Shown here in pieces: positions 1 to 6,978 of a DNA stretch of 31,251 nucleotides. Below the pieces are notes generated by a model, which was given only the letters and a program-made list of their open reading frames with translations, was not told the origin of the DNA and did not search any database. The position numbers and the translations under genes are program-made. The DNA is from CAIQJJ01 sp964606085 (GTDB lineage Bacteria > Chloroflexota > Anaerolineae > Anaerolineales > UBA4823). Positions within the stretch are counted from its first letter, which is position 1, and the number at the start of each line of letters is the position of its first letter. The stretch covers positions 1-31,251 of the forward strand of contig CAZSFD010000060.1 of NCBI GenBank assembly GCA_964606085.1. Direction: 5' to 3'.

Positions 1-64
1 GTGAGGGCGAGGGAGAGGGGGGAGGAGGGGGGCATGGGAGAGAGGGAGAGGAGGAGAGGGTGAA
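1..64. repeat. Purine-rich (G/A) low-complexity tract
   Basis: Nearly every base on the + strand is G or A, with runs of G and repeats of the GAGGG/GGAGAG type. It lies just past the aroA stop, so the aro transcript would read it as a pyrimidine-rich 3' tail. I see no ORF or stem-loop with a T-tract here, and the window edge cuts it off. Confidence 0.6.
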
Positions 65-71
65 TGGGTGA

Positions 72-1424
72 CTAACTATCCCGCAGGCTTTCGAGGGCCT
101 GGAAGTAACCGGGAAAGGTCTTGGCAACGCAGCCGGGGTTGATGAGGGTGACGCCGGGGGCGCGCAGGCCGATCAGGGCAAAAGACATGGCCATGCGGTG
201 GTCGTTGTAGGTTTCGATGGCGGCGGGGGTGATGGTGCGGCAGGGCTGGATGGTGAGGCCGTCGGGATGTTCTTCGACGCTTACGCCCAGGCGGGTTAGC
301 TCGGTGCACAGGGCGGCCACGCGGTCGGTCTCTTTGACGCGGGCCGAGGCGATGCCGCGGATGGTGGTGGGCGTGCTGGCAAAGGGGGCGATGGCGGCCA
401 GGGTTTGCGCCGTGTCGGAGATGTCGCGCATATCCACGGTGACGCCGCGCAGTTCTTGGGCGGGGCCAGTCACGGCAATCCACGTTGCCCCCTCGGTCAC
501 GGTGCAGCCCATCGCCGTCAGCACCTCCAAAAAAGCGATATCGCCCTGTTTCGAGCGGCGGGTGATGTTTTCGACGCGCAGCGTGCCGCCGCACACCGCC
601 GGGGCAGCGAAGAAGTACGAGGCAGCAGAGGCGTCGCTTTCGATGGCGTAGACGCCGGGCGTGCGGTAGCGCTGCGGCTCGATCACGAAGCGCTCGTAGC
701 CCGTGCGCCCCACCGTCACGCCAAAATCAGCCATCACCGCCAGGGTCATGTCTACATACGGCTTCGAGTTCAGCCCGCCAACGACGATCAATTCGACGGT
801 TTGCCGGGCGTAGGGGGCCACCATCAGCAAGCCGCTGAGATATTGGCTGCTGATGTCGCCGGCAATTTGCGCCCGGCCACCGGGGAGTCTGTCAGCGAAT
901 ACGAGAAGGGGCGGGTACAAGGAGCGGGGGAGTTGGGGAGCGGGGGTGAAGGATGATTTGCAGATTTGTTGATTTACCGATTTGACACGCGCTCCCAATT
1001 GGGCCAACGCATCCACCAAATCGCCGATGGGACGCTGGCGCATGCGGGCGTCGCCATCGAGCAGGTATTCGCCGTGGCCGAGGGTGAGCATGGCGGTCAG
1101 GAAGCGGGCGGCGGTGCCGGCATTGCCGACGAACAACTCGGCCTGCTGTGCCGGGATGCGCCCGCCCAGGCCGGTGATGGTCATGCGGGCGGCGGGTTCA
1201 TCGCTTTGCACATCGAAACCGAGACGGACGAGCGAATCGGCGAAGCGCGCCGAATCGTCGGAAAAGAGGGCGTTTTCGAGCGTCGTCACGCCCTCGGCCA
1301 GCGCCGCCAGCAGCAGCACGCGGTTGGTCAGGCTCTTCGAGCCAGGCACGCGCACCGCTGAACGCAGCGCATGGGCCAACGGCCTGATTTCTAATTTCTG
1401 ATTGCTGATTTCTGATAGGTTCAT
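72..1424 (-). CDS. aroA: 3-phosphoshikimate 1-carboxyvinyltransferase (EPSP synthase)
   Basis: This enzyme joins phosphoenolpyruvate to shikimate-3-phosphate to give EPSP, the penultimate step to chorismate, in the cytoplasm. The 450-residue product shows the family's signatures: VPGSKSLTNR (K30), NAGTAARFLT (100-109), DGDARMRQRP (123-132), DISDTAQT (334-341), KETDR (364-368) and YNDHRMAMSF (406-415). The ATG at 1424 is chosen because it gives a 4-nt ATGA overlap with the tyrA stop; the open frame continues upstream but without family sequence. Two oddities stand out. The first residues (SEISNQKLEIR) come from a short A/T-rich repeat-like stretch. Residues about 150-170 form an unexpected insert, rich in Gln, Ser and Pro, where the family normally runs directly into the PP...GG...ISSQ segment. 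It is the last gene of the aro operon. Confidence 0.96.
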   Translation of the reverse strand: MNLSEISNQKLEIRPLAHALRSAVRVPGSKSLTNRVLLLAALAEGVTTLENALFSDDSARFADSLVRLGFDVQSDEPAARMTITGLGGRIPAQQAELFVGNAGTAARFLTAMLTLGHGEYLLDGDARMRQRPIGDLVDALAQLGARVKSVNQQICKSSFTPAPQLPRSLYPPLLVFADRLPGGRAQIAGDISSQYLSGLLMVAPYARQTVELIVVGGLNSKPYVDMTLAVMADFGVTVGRTGYERFVIEPQRYRTPGVYAIESDASAASYFFAAPAVCGGTLRVENITRRSKQGDIAFLEVLTAMGCTVTEGATWIAVTGPAQELRGVTVDMRDISDTAQTLAAIAPFASTPTTIRGIASARVKETDRVAALCTELTRLGVSVEEHPDGLTIQPCRTITPAAIETYNDHRMAMSFALIGLRAPGVTLINPGCVAKTFPGYFQALESLRDS

Positions 1425-2326
1425 TGGAACATTTGCGAACGCTGGCGCTGCGGCGGTTCGAGGGCGGCGCGCAGGGCGGTTTCGTCGGCGGCATCTACCA
1501 GGTGGTAGAGCAGTTCGAGTTCGCCTTGCAGCGTGCTGAGGGCGTCGAGGATGGCGGTGCGGTTGGTAAGGAGGATGTCGAGGAACATGGTGACATCGCC
1601 GCCGGCGACGCGGGTGGTATCGCGAAAGCCCGAAGCCGCCACCTGCCACAACATGGGCTCGCCCTTCGACTGCGTGGCGCGCACCAGGGCCACCGCCGCC
1701 AGGTAAGGAACATGGCTGATCATCGCCACCAGCGCATCCTGGCGTTCAGGCGTCAGCACCAGCGGGAGCGACCCGATCAACGCCACCAGTTCGTGCGCCA
1801 ACGCCAACGCCCCTGGCGAGGTGCGCGCCAGGGGCGTGAGGATGAAGGTTTTGCCGCGGTACAGCCCGGCTTCGGCATGACGGATGCCCGCCACTTCTTT
1901 GCCGCACATCGGATGCCCGCCGAGGGGGTCGAAGCGGGACGGAAGCGTCTGCATGGCAGCGACGAGATCGGTCTTGGTGGAGCCGAGGTCTATGACGACG
2001 GTGGCGCGTGGCCTGGAATGAACCTCGCCAAGGGGGGGGTGTTCAGCTCGGCTAATCTGTTCCAATTGCCGGATGATCGTGCGCACAGGGGCGGCGAGGA
2101 CGACCAGGTCGGCTTGCAAGGCTTCCTCGAAGTCTACGATGCGGTCAACGATGCCGTGTTCGAGGGCGTAGTTGAGGGTATCGGGGCTGCGGCTGACGCC
2201 GACGATCTCGGCGCAGTGGCCGCGCAGGTCGAGCGCCAGCGAAGCGCCCATCAGACCGAGGCCGACGATAGCGACGCGGGCTTCAGCCAGGCTGGAAATG
2301 GGAAAAAAGGCAGGCTCTTCGGTCAT
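1421..2326 (-). CDS. tyrA: Prephenate dehydrogenase
   Basis: It should oxidatively decarboxylate prephenate to 4-hydroxyphenylpyruvate with NAD(P), committing chorismate flux to tyrosine. The 301-residue protein begins with a Rossmann motif, VAIVGLGLMGASLAL (19-33). DLGSTKTDL and the later GGHPMCGKE segment are typical of TyrA active sites. The C-terminal half is the helical dimerisation domain. There is no fused chorismate mutase or obvious ACT domain, consistent with a separate aroH in the operon. The ATG at 2326 lies 3 nt after the aroF stop, with an AAGG-type ribosome site inside the end of aroF. The stop overlaps the aroA start by 4 nt, implying coupled translation. Confidence 0.95.
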   Translation of the reverse strand: MTEEPAFFPISSLAEARVAIVGLGLMGASLALDLRGHCAEIVGVSRSPDTLNYALEHGIVDRIVDFEEALQADLVVLAAPVRTIIRQLEQISRAEHPPLGEVHSRPRATVVIDLGSTKTDLVAAMQTLPSRFDPLGGHPMCGKEVAGIRHAEAGLYRGKTFILTPLARTSPGALALAHELVALIGSLPLVLTPERQDALVAMISHVPYLAAVALVRATQSKGEPMLWQVAASGFRDTTRVAGGDVTMFLDILLTNRTAILDALSTLQGELELLYHLVDAADETALRAALEPPQRQRSQMFQ

Positions 2327-2329
2327 GTG

Positions 2330-3367
2330 CTAGACCTTCGGCGGCTTGGGCGGGGCGACTTTGCGGCCCATGGCATCGGCGATCAACTTCACCTGGCGGA
2401 TCATCTCGCTGAATTGCTCCGGCGTCAGGCTTTGCGCGCCATCCGACATGGCCTGGGGCGGGTTCTGATGGACTTCGACGATCACGCCATCGGCCCCGGC
2501 GGCGATGCCGGCACGGGCAATGGCCGTAACATATTGGGCGTGGCCGGTGCTGTGGCTGGGATCGATCATCACCGGCAAGTGTGTTTGCGATTTTAACACA
2601 GGGATGGCGTTGATATCGGTGGTGTTGCGCGTGGCGGTCTCAAAGGTGCGAATGCCGCGCTCGCACAAGATCACCCGTTTGTTGTTATGCGAAAGAATAT
2701 ACTCAGCCGCCATCAACAATTCTTCCACCGTAGCCGACATGCCGCGCTTGAGCAAGACCGGGTGCATACTTTCACCAGCAGCATTAAGCAGGGCAAAGTT
2801 TTGCATGTTGCGGGCGCCAATTTGCAGCACGTCAGCATATTTCGCCACCAGGCAGACCTGTTCGGGGGCCATCACCTCGGTCACAATCGGCAGGCCGGTT
2901 ATTTCGCGCGCTTCGGCCAAAATCTCCAGGCCGGCTTCGCCCAGGCCCTGGAAGCTGTAGGGCGAGGTGCGCGGCTTGTAAGCGCCGCCACGCAGGGCGT
3001 GGCCGCCAGCTTCGCGCACAGCATGAGCCACCTCCAGCAGCTTCTCGCGGCTTTCGACGGCGCATGGGCCAGCCATGATCACAATCTCATCACCGCCGAT
3101 TTTCATGCCGTCAATGGGAAAAACAGAATCTTCTGAAATAAACTGGCGGCTGGCAATTTTATAGGGCCGTGAAATCGGCACCACGCGGTCAATGCCTGGC
3201 ATATACTCGAATTGTTCGGGTGAAATGGCGCGCACATTACCGAGCAGCCCGATCACCGTACGCTCGGTGCCAGCCGAAACATGCGCTTTCAGGCCGCAGG
3301 CTTCTACCCGAACGACAACCGCCTGAACCTGTTCAGGGCTGGCATTGGTTTCCATAATAATCATCAT
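2330..3367 (-). CDS. aroF: 3-deoxy-7-phosphoheptulonate (DAHP) synthase, Thermotoga/Bacillus-like type
   Basis: It condenses PEP and erythrose-4-phosphate, the entry step of the shikimate pathway. The 345-residue product has an N-terminal ferredoxin-like (ACT-like) regulatory domain (about 1-70) followed by the TIM-barrel catalytic domain. Visible catalytic segments are AGPCAVES, GGAYKPRTSPYSFQG, LLKRG, CERG and DPSHSTGH. The N-terminal domain is the arrangement in which tyrosine or phenylalanine usually inhibits the enzyme; inhibition here is inferred. The start is the ATG at 3367, because CCTCC at 3376-3380 (GGAGG on the coding strand) sits 8 nt upstream. The longer frame would begin with a TTG overlapping that ribosome site. 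A 42-nt gap separates it from aroH. Confidence 0.96.
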   Translation of the reverse strand: MMIIMETNASPEQVQAVVVRVEACGLKAHVSAGTERTVIGLLGNVRAISPEQFEYMPGIDRVVPISRPYKIASRQFISEDSVFPIDGMKIGGDEIVIMAGPCAVESREKLLEVAHAVREAGGHALRGGAYKPRTSPYSFQGLGEAGLEILAEAREITGLPIVTEVMAPEQVCLVAKYADVLQIGARNMQNFALLNAAGESMHPVLLKRGMSATVEELLMAAEYILSHNNKRVILCERGIRTFETATRNTTDINAIPVLKSQTHLPVMIDPSHSTGHAQYVTAIARAGIAAGADGVIVEVHQNPPQAMSDGAQSLTPEQFSEMIRQVKLIADAMGRKVAPPKPPKV

Positions 3368-3409
3368 AGGATTTTCCTCCAATCAGAAAAAAAGCTGTGT
3401 AGGTTAAGA

Positions 3410-3781
3410 TCAATTCGCCACGGTTAAATCGGGGCGCAAGCTGGTTGCCGCGCGCAGATAAACGTGACGGATAGCAGACTGGGGCAAATCGGTGTTCCAG
3501 TGAATCAAGACCCGAATACAGCGCGGCAAACTGCCATCAACGGGTATTTCCTGGGCGCACATCAGGGGAACATGCGTCCAACCCAAATCGCGGGCCGCCC
3601 GGGCGGGGTAGACCGAACGCAAGTCATCGGTAACGGTAAACAGGATGCTGACCAGGTCTTCTGGCTGAAGGGCGGTATTGGCGCGCAAAATGGTCAGCAG
3701 CAAATCTTGTGTGGCCGCCAAAATCTCTTCGGGCGTATCATCGTCCACCGCGGTTGCACCACGAATTCCACGAACGGGCAT
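3410..3781 (-). CDS. aroH: Chorismate mutase, AroH type
   Basis: It rearranges chorismate to prephenate, the substrate of the neighbouring tyrA product. The 123-residue length and the opening MPVRGIRGATAV match the trimeric Bacillus-type AroH family of about 120-127 residues. Arg4 and Arg7 in RGIRGAT correspond to family substrate-binding arginines. The later R-x-Y pattern in DLRSVYPARAAR and the PLMCAQEIPV strand fit as well. The ATG at 3781 is supported by AGGAGG on the coding strand about 6 nt upstream. A stable terminator hairpin lies immediately before that ribosome site, so expression of this first gene of the operon probably depends on readthrough or antitermination. Confidence 0.93.
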   Translation of the reverse strand: MPVRGIRGATAVDDDTPEEILAATQDLLLTILRANTALQPEDLVSILFTVTDDLRSVYPARAARDLGWTHVPLMCAQEIPVDGSLPRCIRVLIHWNTDLPQSAIRHVYLRAATSLRPDLTVAN

Positions 3782-3793
3782 AACAGCCTCCTG

Positions 3794-3830
3794 AAACAAA
3801 AAAACCGCCAGGCCGTTGGCCTGGCGGTTT
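3794..3830 (-). terminator. Intrinsic terminator in the aroH leader (candidate attenuator)
   Basis: On the coding strand a perfect 13-bp stem (arms 3818-3830 and 3802-3814, loop 3815-3817) is followed by a run of T residues at about 3794-3804. This is a textbook Rho-independent terminator. It lies 20 nt before the aroH start rather than after a gene, and downstream of the aro promoter, which is the placement expected of an attenuator. Confidence 0.85.
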
Positions 3831-3865
3831 GGGTTAGACAACAAGCCCCTTTGACCCGCTTAAAC

Positions 3866-3876
3866 ACCGCCAACGG
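3866..3876 (-). promoter_or_regulatory. Candidate antiterminator strand in the aroH leader
   Basis: The coding-strand sequence CCGTTGGCGGT (3876 to 3866) can pair with the 5' arm of the leader terminator. TGGCGGT pairs with ACCGCCA at 3828-3822, and CCGT pairs with ACGG at 3816-3813, leaving a small GGCCA bulge. This pairing excludes the terminator stem. No leader ORF rich in Tyr or Phe codons and no T-box signature was recognised, so the sensing mechanism is unknown. Confidence 0.4.
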
Positions 3877-3950
3877 CAGCCGCACATCGGAAGCCGTAAT
3901 AAAAATACCAGGCATAAAAGCGGGGGAATGGGGATATGTCCACGGTTCAC

Positions 3951-3966
3951 CTTACAAGAATGTAAG
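3951..3966. promoter_or_regulatory. Palindrome at the aro transcription start (possible operator)
   Basis: CTTACA-N4-TGTAAG is a perfect dyad with 6-bp arms, lying just downstream of the aro -10 element and overlapping the expected transcription start. It could bind a dimeric regulator or form a small 5' hairpin. No regulator gene adjoins it. Confidence 0.4.
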
Positions 3967-3968
3967 AA

Positions 3969-3997
3969 AGTTTACCGTAGTGGTCGGAATTGGTCAA
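3969..3997 (-). promoter_or_regulatory. Sigma-70-type promoter of the aro operon
   Basis: On the coding strand TTGACC (3997-3992) is followed after 17 nt by TAAACT (3974-3969). Transcription would start near 3962, giving a leader of about 180 nt before aroH that contains the palindrome, the antiterminator strand and the terminator. Confidence 0.65.
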
Positions 3998-4049
3998 GGA
4001 CTGCCTGAACAAAAAAAGCCTGGCAATGTTTGGCACAATGACGAAAGGG

Positions 4050-5351
4050 TCATTTCGGGGTGCGCAAGGCATCGGCGGCCTGGCGGGCGGCCACTTCGGG
4101 AAGCGCCTGTTGCTTGAACACCTGCAACATCGCCTGCGCCAATAAGGGGTTGACGCTGGCGGTCACATCTGCGGAAGGGTACGCCACGGCGGCTGCCACC
4201 ACCTGGGCGATCAAGGCCCGGTCGGGATCATTCGAGAAAGACGCGGCGGTGCTGCGGGTGGGTAAGTATCCGGCTGCGCTGCTCCATGTATCCAGGTAAG
4301 CGGCTTCGACCAGGAACTCAGCCAGGGCGGCGGCCACTTTCTGACGTTCGGGCTGCGCAGTGACCAGCGCCCACATCCAGCCATTGGCCTGGGCGAATGG
4401 CTGGCCGTCAGCGGTCGGCAACAGGGCTGCCGCATCACCCTCGCCGCCCTGGCGCAGATAACGCGAAATCCAATTGACCGCCAAAGGCGCCCGCCGCTCC
4501 TGATAGACCTGCCAGACCTGGTCATAATTTTCATACAGGCCCAGCCAATTGGGCATCACGCCGGCGAGTTGCGCCGCCAGGGTGAAGGTCAGCACCCGTG
4601 TCAAGGAGATTTCGTCGAGAGCCGGGTGACCCTCATCGTTGATCACCCTGCCGCCAGTACCCTGGTACAAATGGAGCGGATACCAGCCCTGCGGATCGGC
4701 CACCGGGAAAACCATCGGCAAACCAATCGCCGTCAACTGCTGCCACGAAGCGGGCGGCACGGTGACAGCGCCAGCGCGGTAGATGAACACCAGGGCGTCA
4801 CCGGCAAACGGCAGCCCAAAGATATTGTTTTGAATACGCGCCAGGTCGCGGCTGTAATCGTACCAATCCCCCGCGGTCATCGCATTGGTCAGGCCATCGA
4901 ACGGACGAATCAGGCCCTTGCTCGCTGCCGTTTCCAGGAAAGGGCGCGGCAGGGCGATCAGGTCGGGCAGGGCGGCCGAAGCGGCGGCATTGGTCGCTGC
5001 CAGCGATTCGAGCAAGCCCGCCGGGCCTTCGACCGCTTTCACGCGCACATCTATTTGCCAATCAGGGTAAAGGCGTGAAAATTCCTGTAAGCGCCCCTGG
5101 AAAATTTCCGCCGCCGGGTCTCCTGCACTGGGCGCAAACTGCGGCGGCAGCCACACCCGCAAGACACCCCCAGGCACAGGCGGGGGAATTGTCTGCGCTT
5201 CAGGCGTGACAGCACCCGGCAAAGTTGCCACCGGCGTTGGCTGCACCTCGGGCAGAACCGTAGGTGCGGCGATGGGCAGGTTGGCCGGCAATTGCAAGCC
5301 ATTGCACGCCGCGCACAGCAGGCACACCAACAAAACCAGGCGGCGCTTCAT
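4050..5351 (-). CDS. Extracellular solute-binding lipoprotein (family 1-like)
   Basis: The 433-residue protein starts with a signal peptide (KRR, hydrophobic stretch, then LLCAAC with a likely lipidated Cys16). A Pro/Thr/Val-rich linker (about 20-65) follows, then a periplasmic-binding-protein fold resembling sugar-type ABC substrate-binding proteins. Supporting segments are the opening strand VLRVWLPP, IFGLPFAGDALVFIYR in the hinge region, and the C-terminal helical part with WMWALVTAQPERQKVAAALAEFL. It should capture a solute, possibly a carbohydrate or peptide, at the cell surface. No permease or ATPase gene is present here, so its transporter is elsewhere or it is a stand-alone receptor. 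Its ATG overlaps the stop of the upstream M42 peptidase by 4 nt, tying it to the peptidase operon. The lipobox lacks the usual Leu at -3. Confidence 0.8.
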   Translation of the reverse strand: MKRRLVLLVCLLCAACNGLQLPANLPIAAPTVLPEVQPTPVATLPGAVTPEAQTIPPPVPGGVLRVWLPPQFAPSAGDPAAEIFQGRLQEFSRLYPDWQIDVRVKAVEGPAGLLESLAATNAAASAALPDLIALPRPFLETAASKGLIRPFDGLTNAMTAGDWYDYSRDLARIQNNIFGLPFAGDALVFIYRAGAVTVPPASWQQLTAIGLPMVFPVADPQGWYPLHLYQGTGGRVINDEGHPALDEISLTRVLTFTLAAQLAGVMPNWLGLYENYDQVWQVYQERRAPLAVNWISRYLRQGGEGDAAALLPTADGQPFAQANGWMWALVTAQPERQKVAAALAEFLVEAAYLDTWSSAAGYLPTRSTAASFSNDPDRALIAQVVAAAVAYPSADVTASVNPLLAQAMLQVFKQQALPEVAARQAADALRTPK

Positions 5352-6346
5352 CCTAACTCGACCGGGGCCTGCAACAGTTCGAGCAGCAGGCGCACCGAAT
5401 TTTGCACATCATCCATATCCACCATTTCCGATGGGCTGTGGATATAGCGCGTGGGGATGGAGAGACAGCCCGCCGGCACGCCCGCACGTGTAATCTGCAT
5501 GGCGCGTGCATCGGTTGTGCCGCCTTCCAGCACTTCAAGCTGGTAGGGAATGCTGGCTTTTTCGGCGGCGCGTACCATCCAATCAATCACCAGCGGGTCT
5601 GAGAGCATACCGCCGTCACGCACTTTGATCGCCGGGCCTTTGCCCAGGGAGACTTCCATTTTGTGGCTTTTGGGTGTGTCGCCGACGCCGGTCACATCTA
5701 CAGCCAGGGCCAGGTCGGGGTCGAGGCCGAAGGCAGCCGTGGTGGCGCCGCGCAGTCCGACTTCTTCTTGCGTGCTGAAAACGAAATAGACGCGATGCGG
5801 CGTCTCAGCCAACTGGCGCAGCGTTTCGATCAACACCGCACAGCCGACACGGTCATCCATGGCTTTGGCAATCACGCGCTGACCGAGGTCTACCAACGGG
5901 CGGTCGAAGGCAGCCACATCGCCCACGCGCAGGGGGCAATCCTGGCGCGAGGTCACACCGATGTCTATGTACAATTTCTCGAAGGGTGGCACTTTGCTGG
6001 CGTCATCGAGTTTTTCGCAACCGATCACGCCGACCAGCCCGTTGAGGAAGCGCACCCGCCCACCCACGCAGTTGAGCGCTCGCACGCCGCCCAGGGTGGT
6101 AAAGCGCACGAAGCCATTTTCATCTACATGGGTGACCATCACACCGATCTCGTCCATGTGGGCGGAAAGCATGATCTTGCGCCCCTGCGGGCCGCCTTCA
6201 CCCTTGCGGACGATCAGGTTGCCGAGGGCATCGGTATACATTTCATCGGCCAACGAAGCCACCTGGTTGCCGATCACCTGGCGAATTTGGGCTTCGTAGC
6301 CAGATGGGGAGGGAGTTTCAATGAGAGATTGGAGGAGAGTTTTCAT
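5348..6346 (-). CDS. M42 family metallopeptidase (paralogue 1)
   Basis: It is a cytosolic dinuclear-metal aminopeptidase of the glutamyl aminopeptidase/deblocking (PepA/FrvX-like) family, expected to trim peptides, often as a dodecameric shell. In the 332-residue product the metal and catalytic residues are visible: H63 in SAHMDEIG, Asp in KAMDDRVG (164-165), E194/E195 in STQEEVGLRG, D217 in AVDVTG and H303 in YIHSPSEMV. The start is set at the ATG at 6346; a TTG at 6361 is in frame, but neither has a clear ribosome site. It follows the DUF5615 gene by 20 nt and overlaps the binding-protein gene by 4 nt. The specific substrate cannot be told from sequence. Confidence 0.93.
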   Translation of the reverse strand: MKTLLQSLIETPSPSGYEAQIRQVIGNQVASLADEMYTDALGNLIVRKGEGGPQGRKIMLSAHMDEIGVMVTHVDENGFVRFTTLGGVRALNCVGGRVRFLNGLVGVIGCEKLDDASKVPPFEKLYIDIGVTSRQDCPLRVGDVAAFDRPLVDLGQRVIAKAMDDRVGCAVLIETLRQLAETPHRVYFVFSTQEEVGLRGATTAAFGLDPDLALAVDVTGVGDTPKSHKMEVSLGKGPAIKVRDGGMLSDPLVIDWMVRAAEKASIPYQLEVLEGGTTDARAMQITRAGVPAGCLSIPTRYIHSPSEMVDMDDVQNSVRLLLELLQAPVELG

Positions 6347-6366
6347 GGGTTGTTTGACCAATTCTA

Positions 6367-6729
6367 TTAAGTCAACGAAGAATGACGAATGCGAACAGAT
6401 TTTTTAGAAATAACGGAAAAGGTTCCGGAAAGCGCTTCTGGATATCGCCGAAAAGCATCCAAGGCAATCAGTGCCTTCTGGTGAGGAGATAAGCCCGCCA
6501 AACGTATCAAGATTACACCCAGCGAGGCTTTTTTCCACCGATAAGTGAGTTCGCCGAAATCTTTATCCGCCGTCAATAAGGGAAGTTGCTGCCGATTAGC
6601 CAACTCAAGAACATCATCATCCGTGATGCCTGGTTGCATTTCAGCAACATACATGATTAGATGGCCGTTTTCGCGCAGTAAATCAACGATCGGCTTATCC
6701 ACACTTTCATCTACAAGCAAACGGATCAT
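6367..6729 (-). CDS. DUF5615 family PIN-like protein (probable toxin)
   Basis: The 120-residue product resembles DUF5615 PIN-like proteins, which are commonly paired with DUF433 proteins as toxin-antitoxin modules and are presumed ribonucleases. Acidic residues expected for a PIN-type metal site are visible at LLVDES near the N-terminus, ITDDDVLELA in the middle and LLTADKDFGEL (about residues 51-61). The ATG lies within the last codons of the DUF433 gene (ATGA overlap, 6726-6729), the usual coupling for these pairs. The pair interrupts an operon of M42 peptidases, suggesting insertion of a mobile two-gene module. RNase activity is inferred from the family, not seen. Confidence 0.85.
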   Translation of the reverse strand: MIRLLVDESVDKPIVDLLRENGHLIMYVAEMQPGITDDDVLELANRQQLPLLTADKDFGELTYRWKKASLGVILIRLAGLSPHQKALIALDAFRRYPEALSGTFSVISKKSVRIRHSSLT

Positions 6730-6959
6730 ACAACTTCGGCAATAGGATATACAACATCAGAGCGTAATACTTCTGCTGCAAATGCCAATGAAGCAGAAAT
6801 AGCCTCCGGCGACAAGCGAGGATGTGCCTGCAGAATTTGCTCCTGCGTCTCACCAGATGCCAGTTTTTCCAAAATCAACTCTACGGTGATTCGTGTTCCA
6901 GCAATGATGGGTTTCCCCATCATCACACTCGGGTCTGAAATGATCAGATTGTTTTTCAT
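6726..6959 (-). CDS. DUF433 domain protein (probable antitoxin)
   Basis: The 77-residue protein carries the DUF433 pattern: SDPSVMMGKPIIAGTRITVELILEKLA, then a helix-turn-helix-like segment (TQEQILQAHPRLSPEAISASL). These proteins are usually the DNA-binding antitoxin partner of DUF5615 proteins. The start at 6959 is supported by AAGGAG 8 nt upstream on the coding strand; the longer open frame to 7004 lacks this. It begins 19 nt after the M42 paralogue 2 gene and overlaps the toxin gene by 4 nt. The domain normally represses its own operon; no operator was recognised. Confidence 0.87.
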   Translation of the reverse strand: MKNNLIISDPSVMMGKPIIAGTRITVELILEKLASGETQEQILQAHPRLSPEAISASLAFAAEVLRSDVVYPIAEVV

Positions 6960-6978
6960 CTTCCAGCTCCTTGCCGGG

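Noticed and set aside
1424..2596. 390-codon open frame on the + strand
   Set aside because: Antisense to tyrA and aroF, with low-complexity Gly/Arg/Asp/His composition and no recognisable family.
3694..3915. Leader-peptide candidate in the aro leader (starting MPGIFITASD)
   Set aside because: It has no ribosome site, runs through the terminator and into aroH in another frame, and is not enriched in Tyr or Phe codons before the terminator.
4000..4040. Possible terminator after the binding-lipoprotein gene
   Set aside because: A run of seven T residues is present on the coding strand, but the only nearby hairpins are 4-5 bp or too far from the T-run to be convincing.
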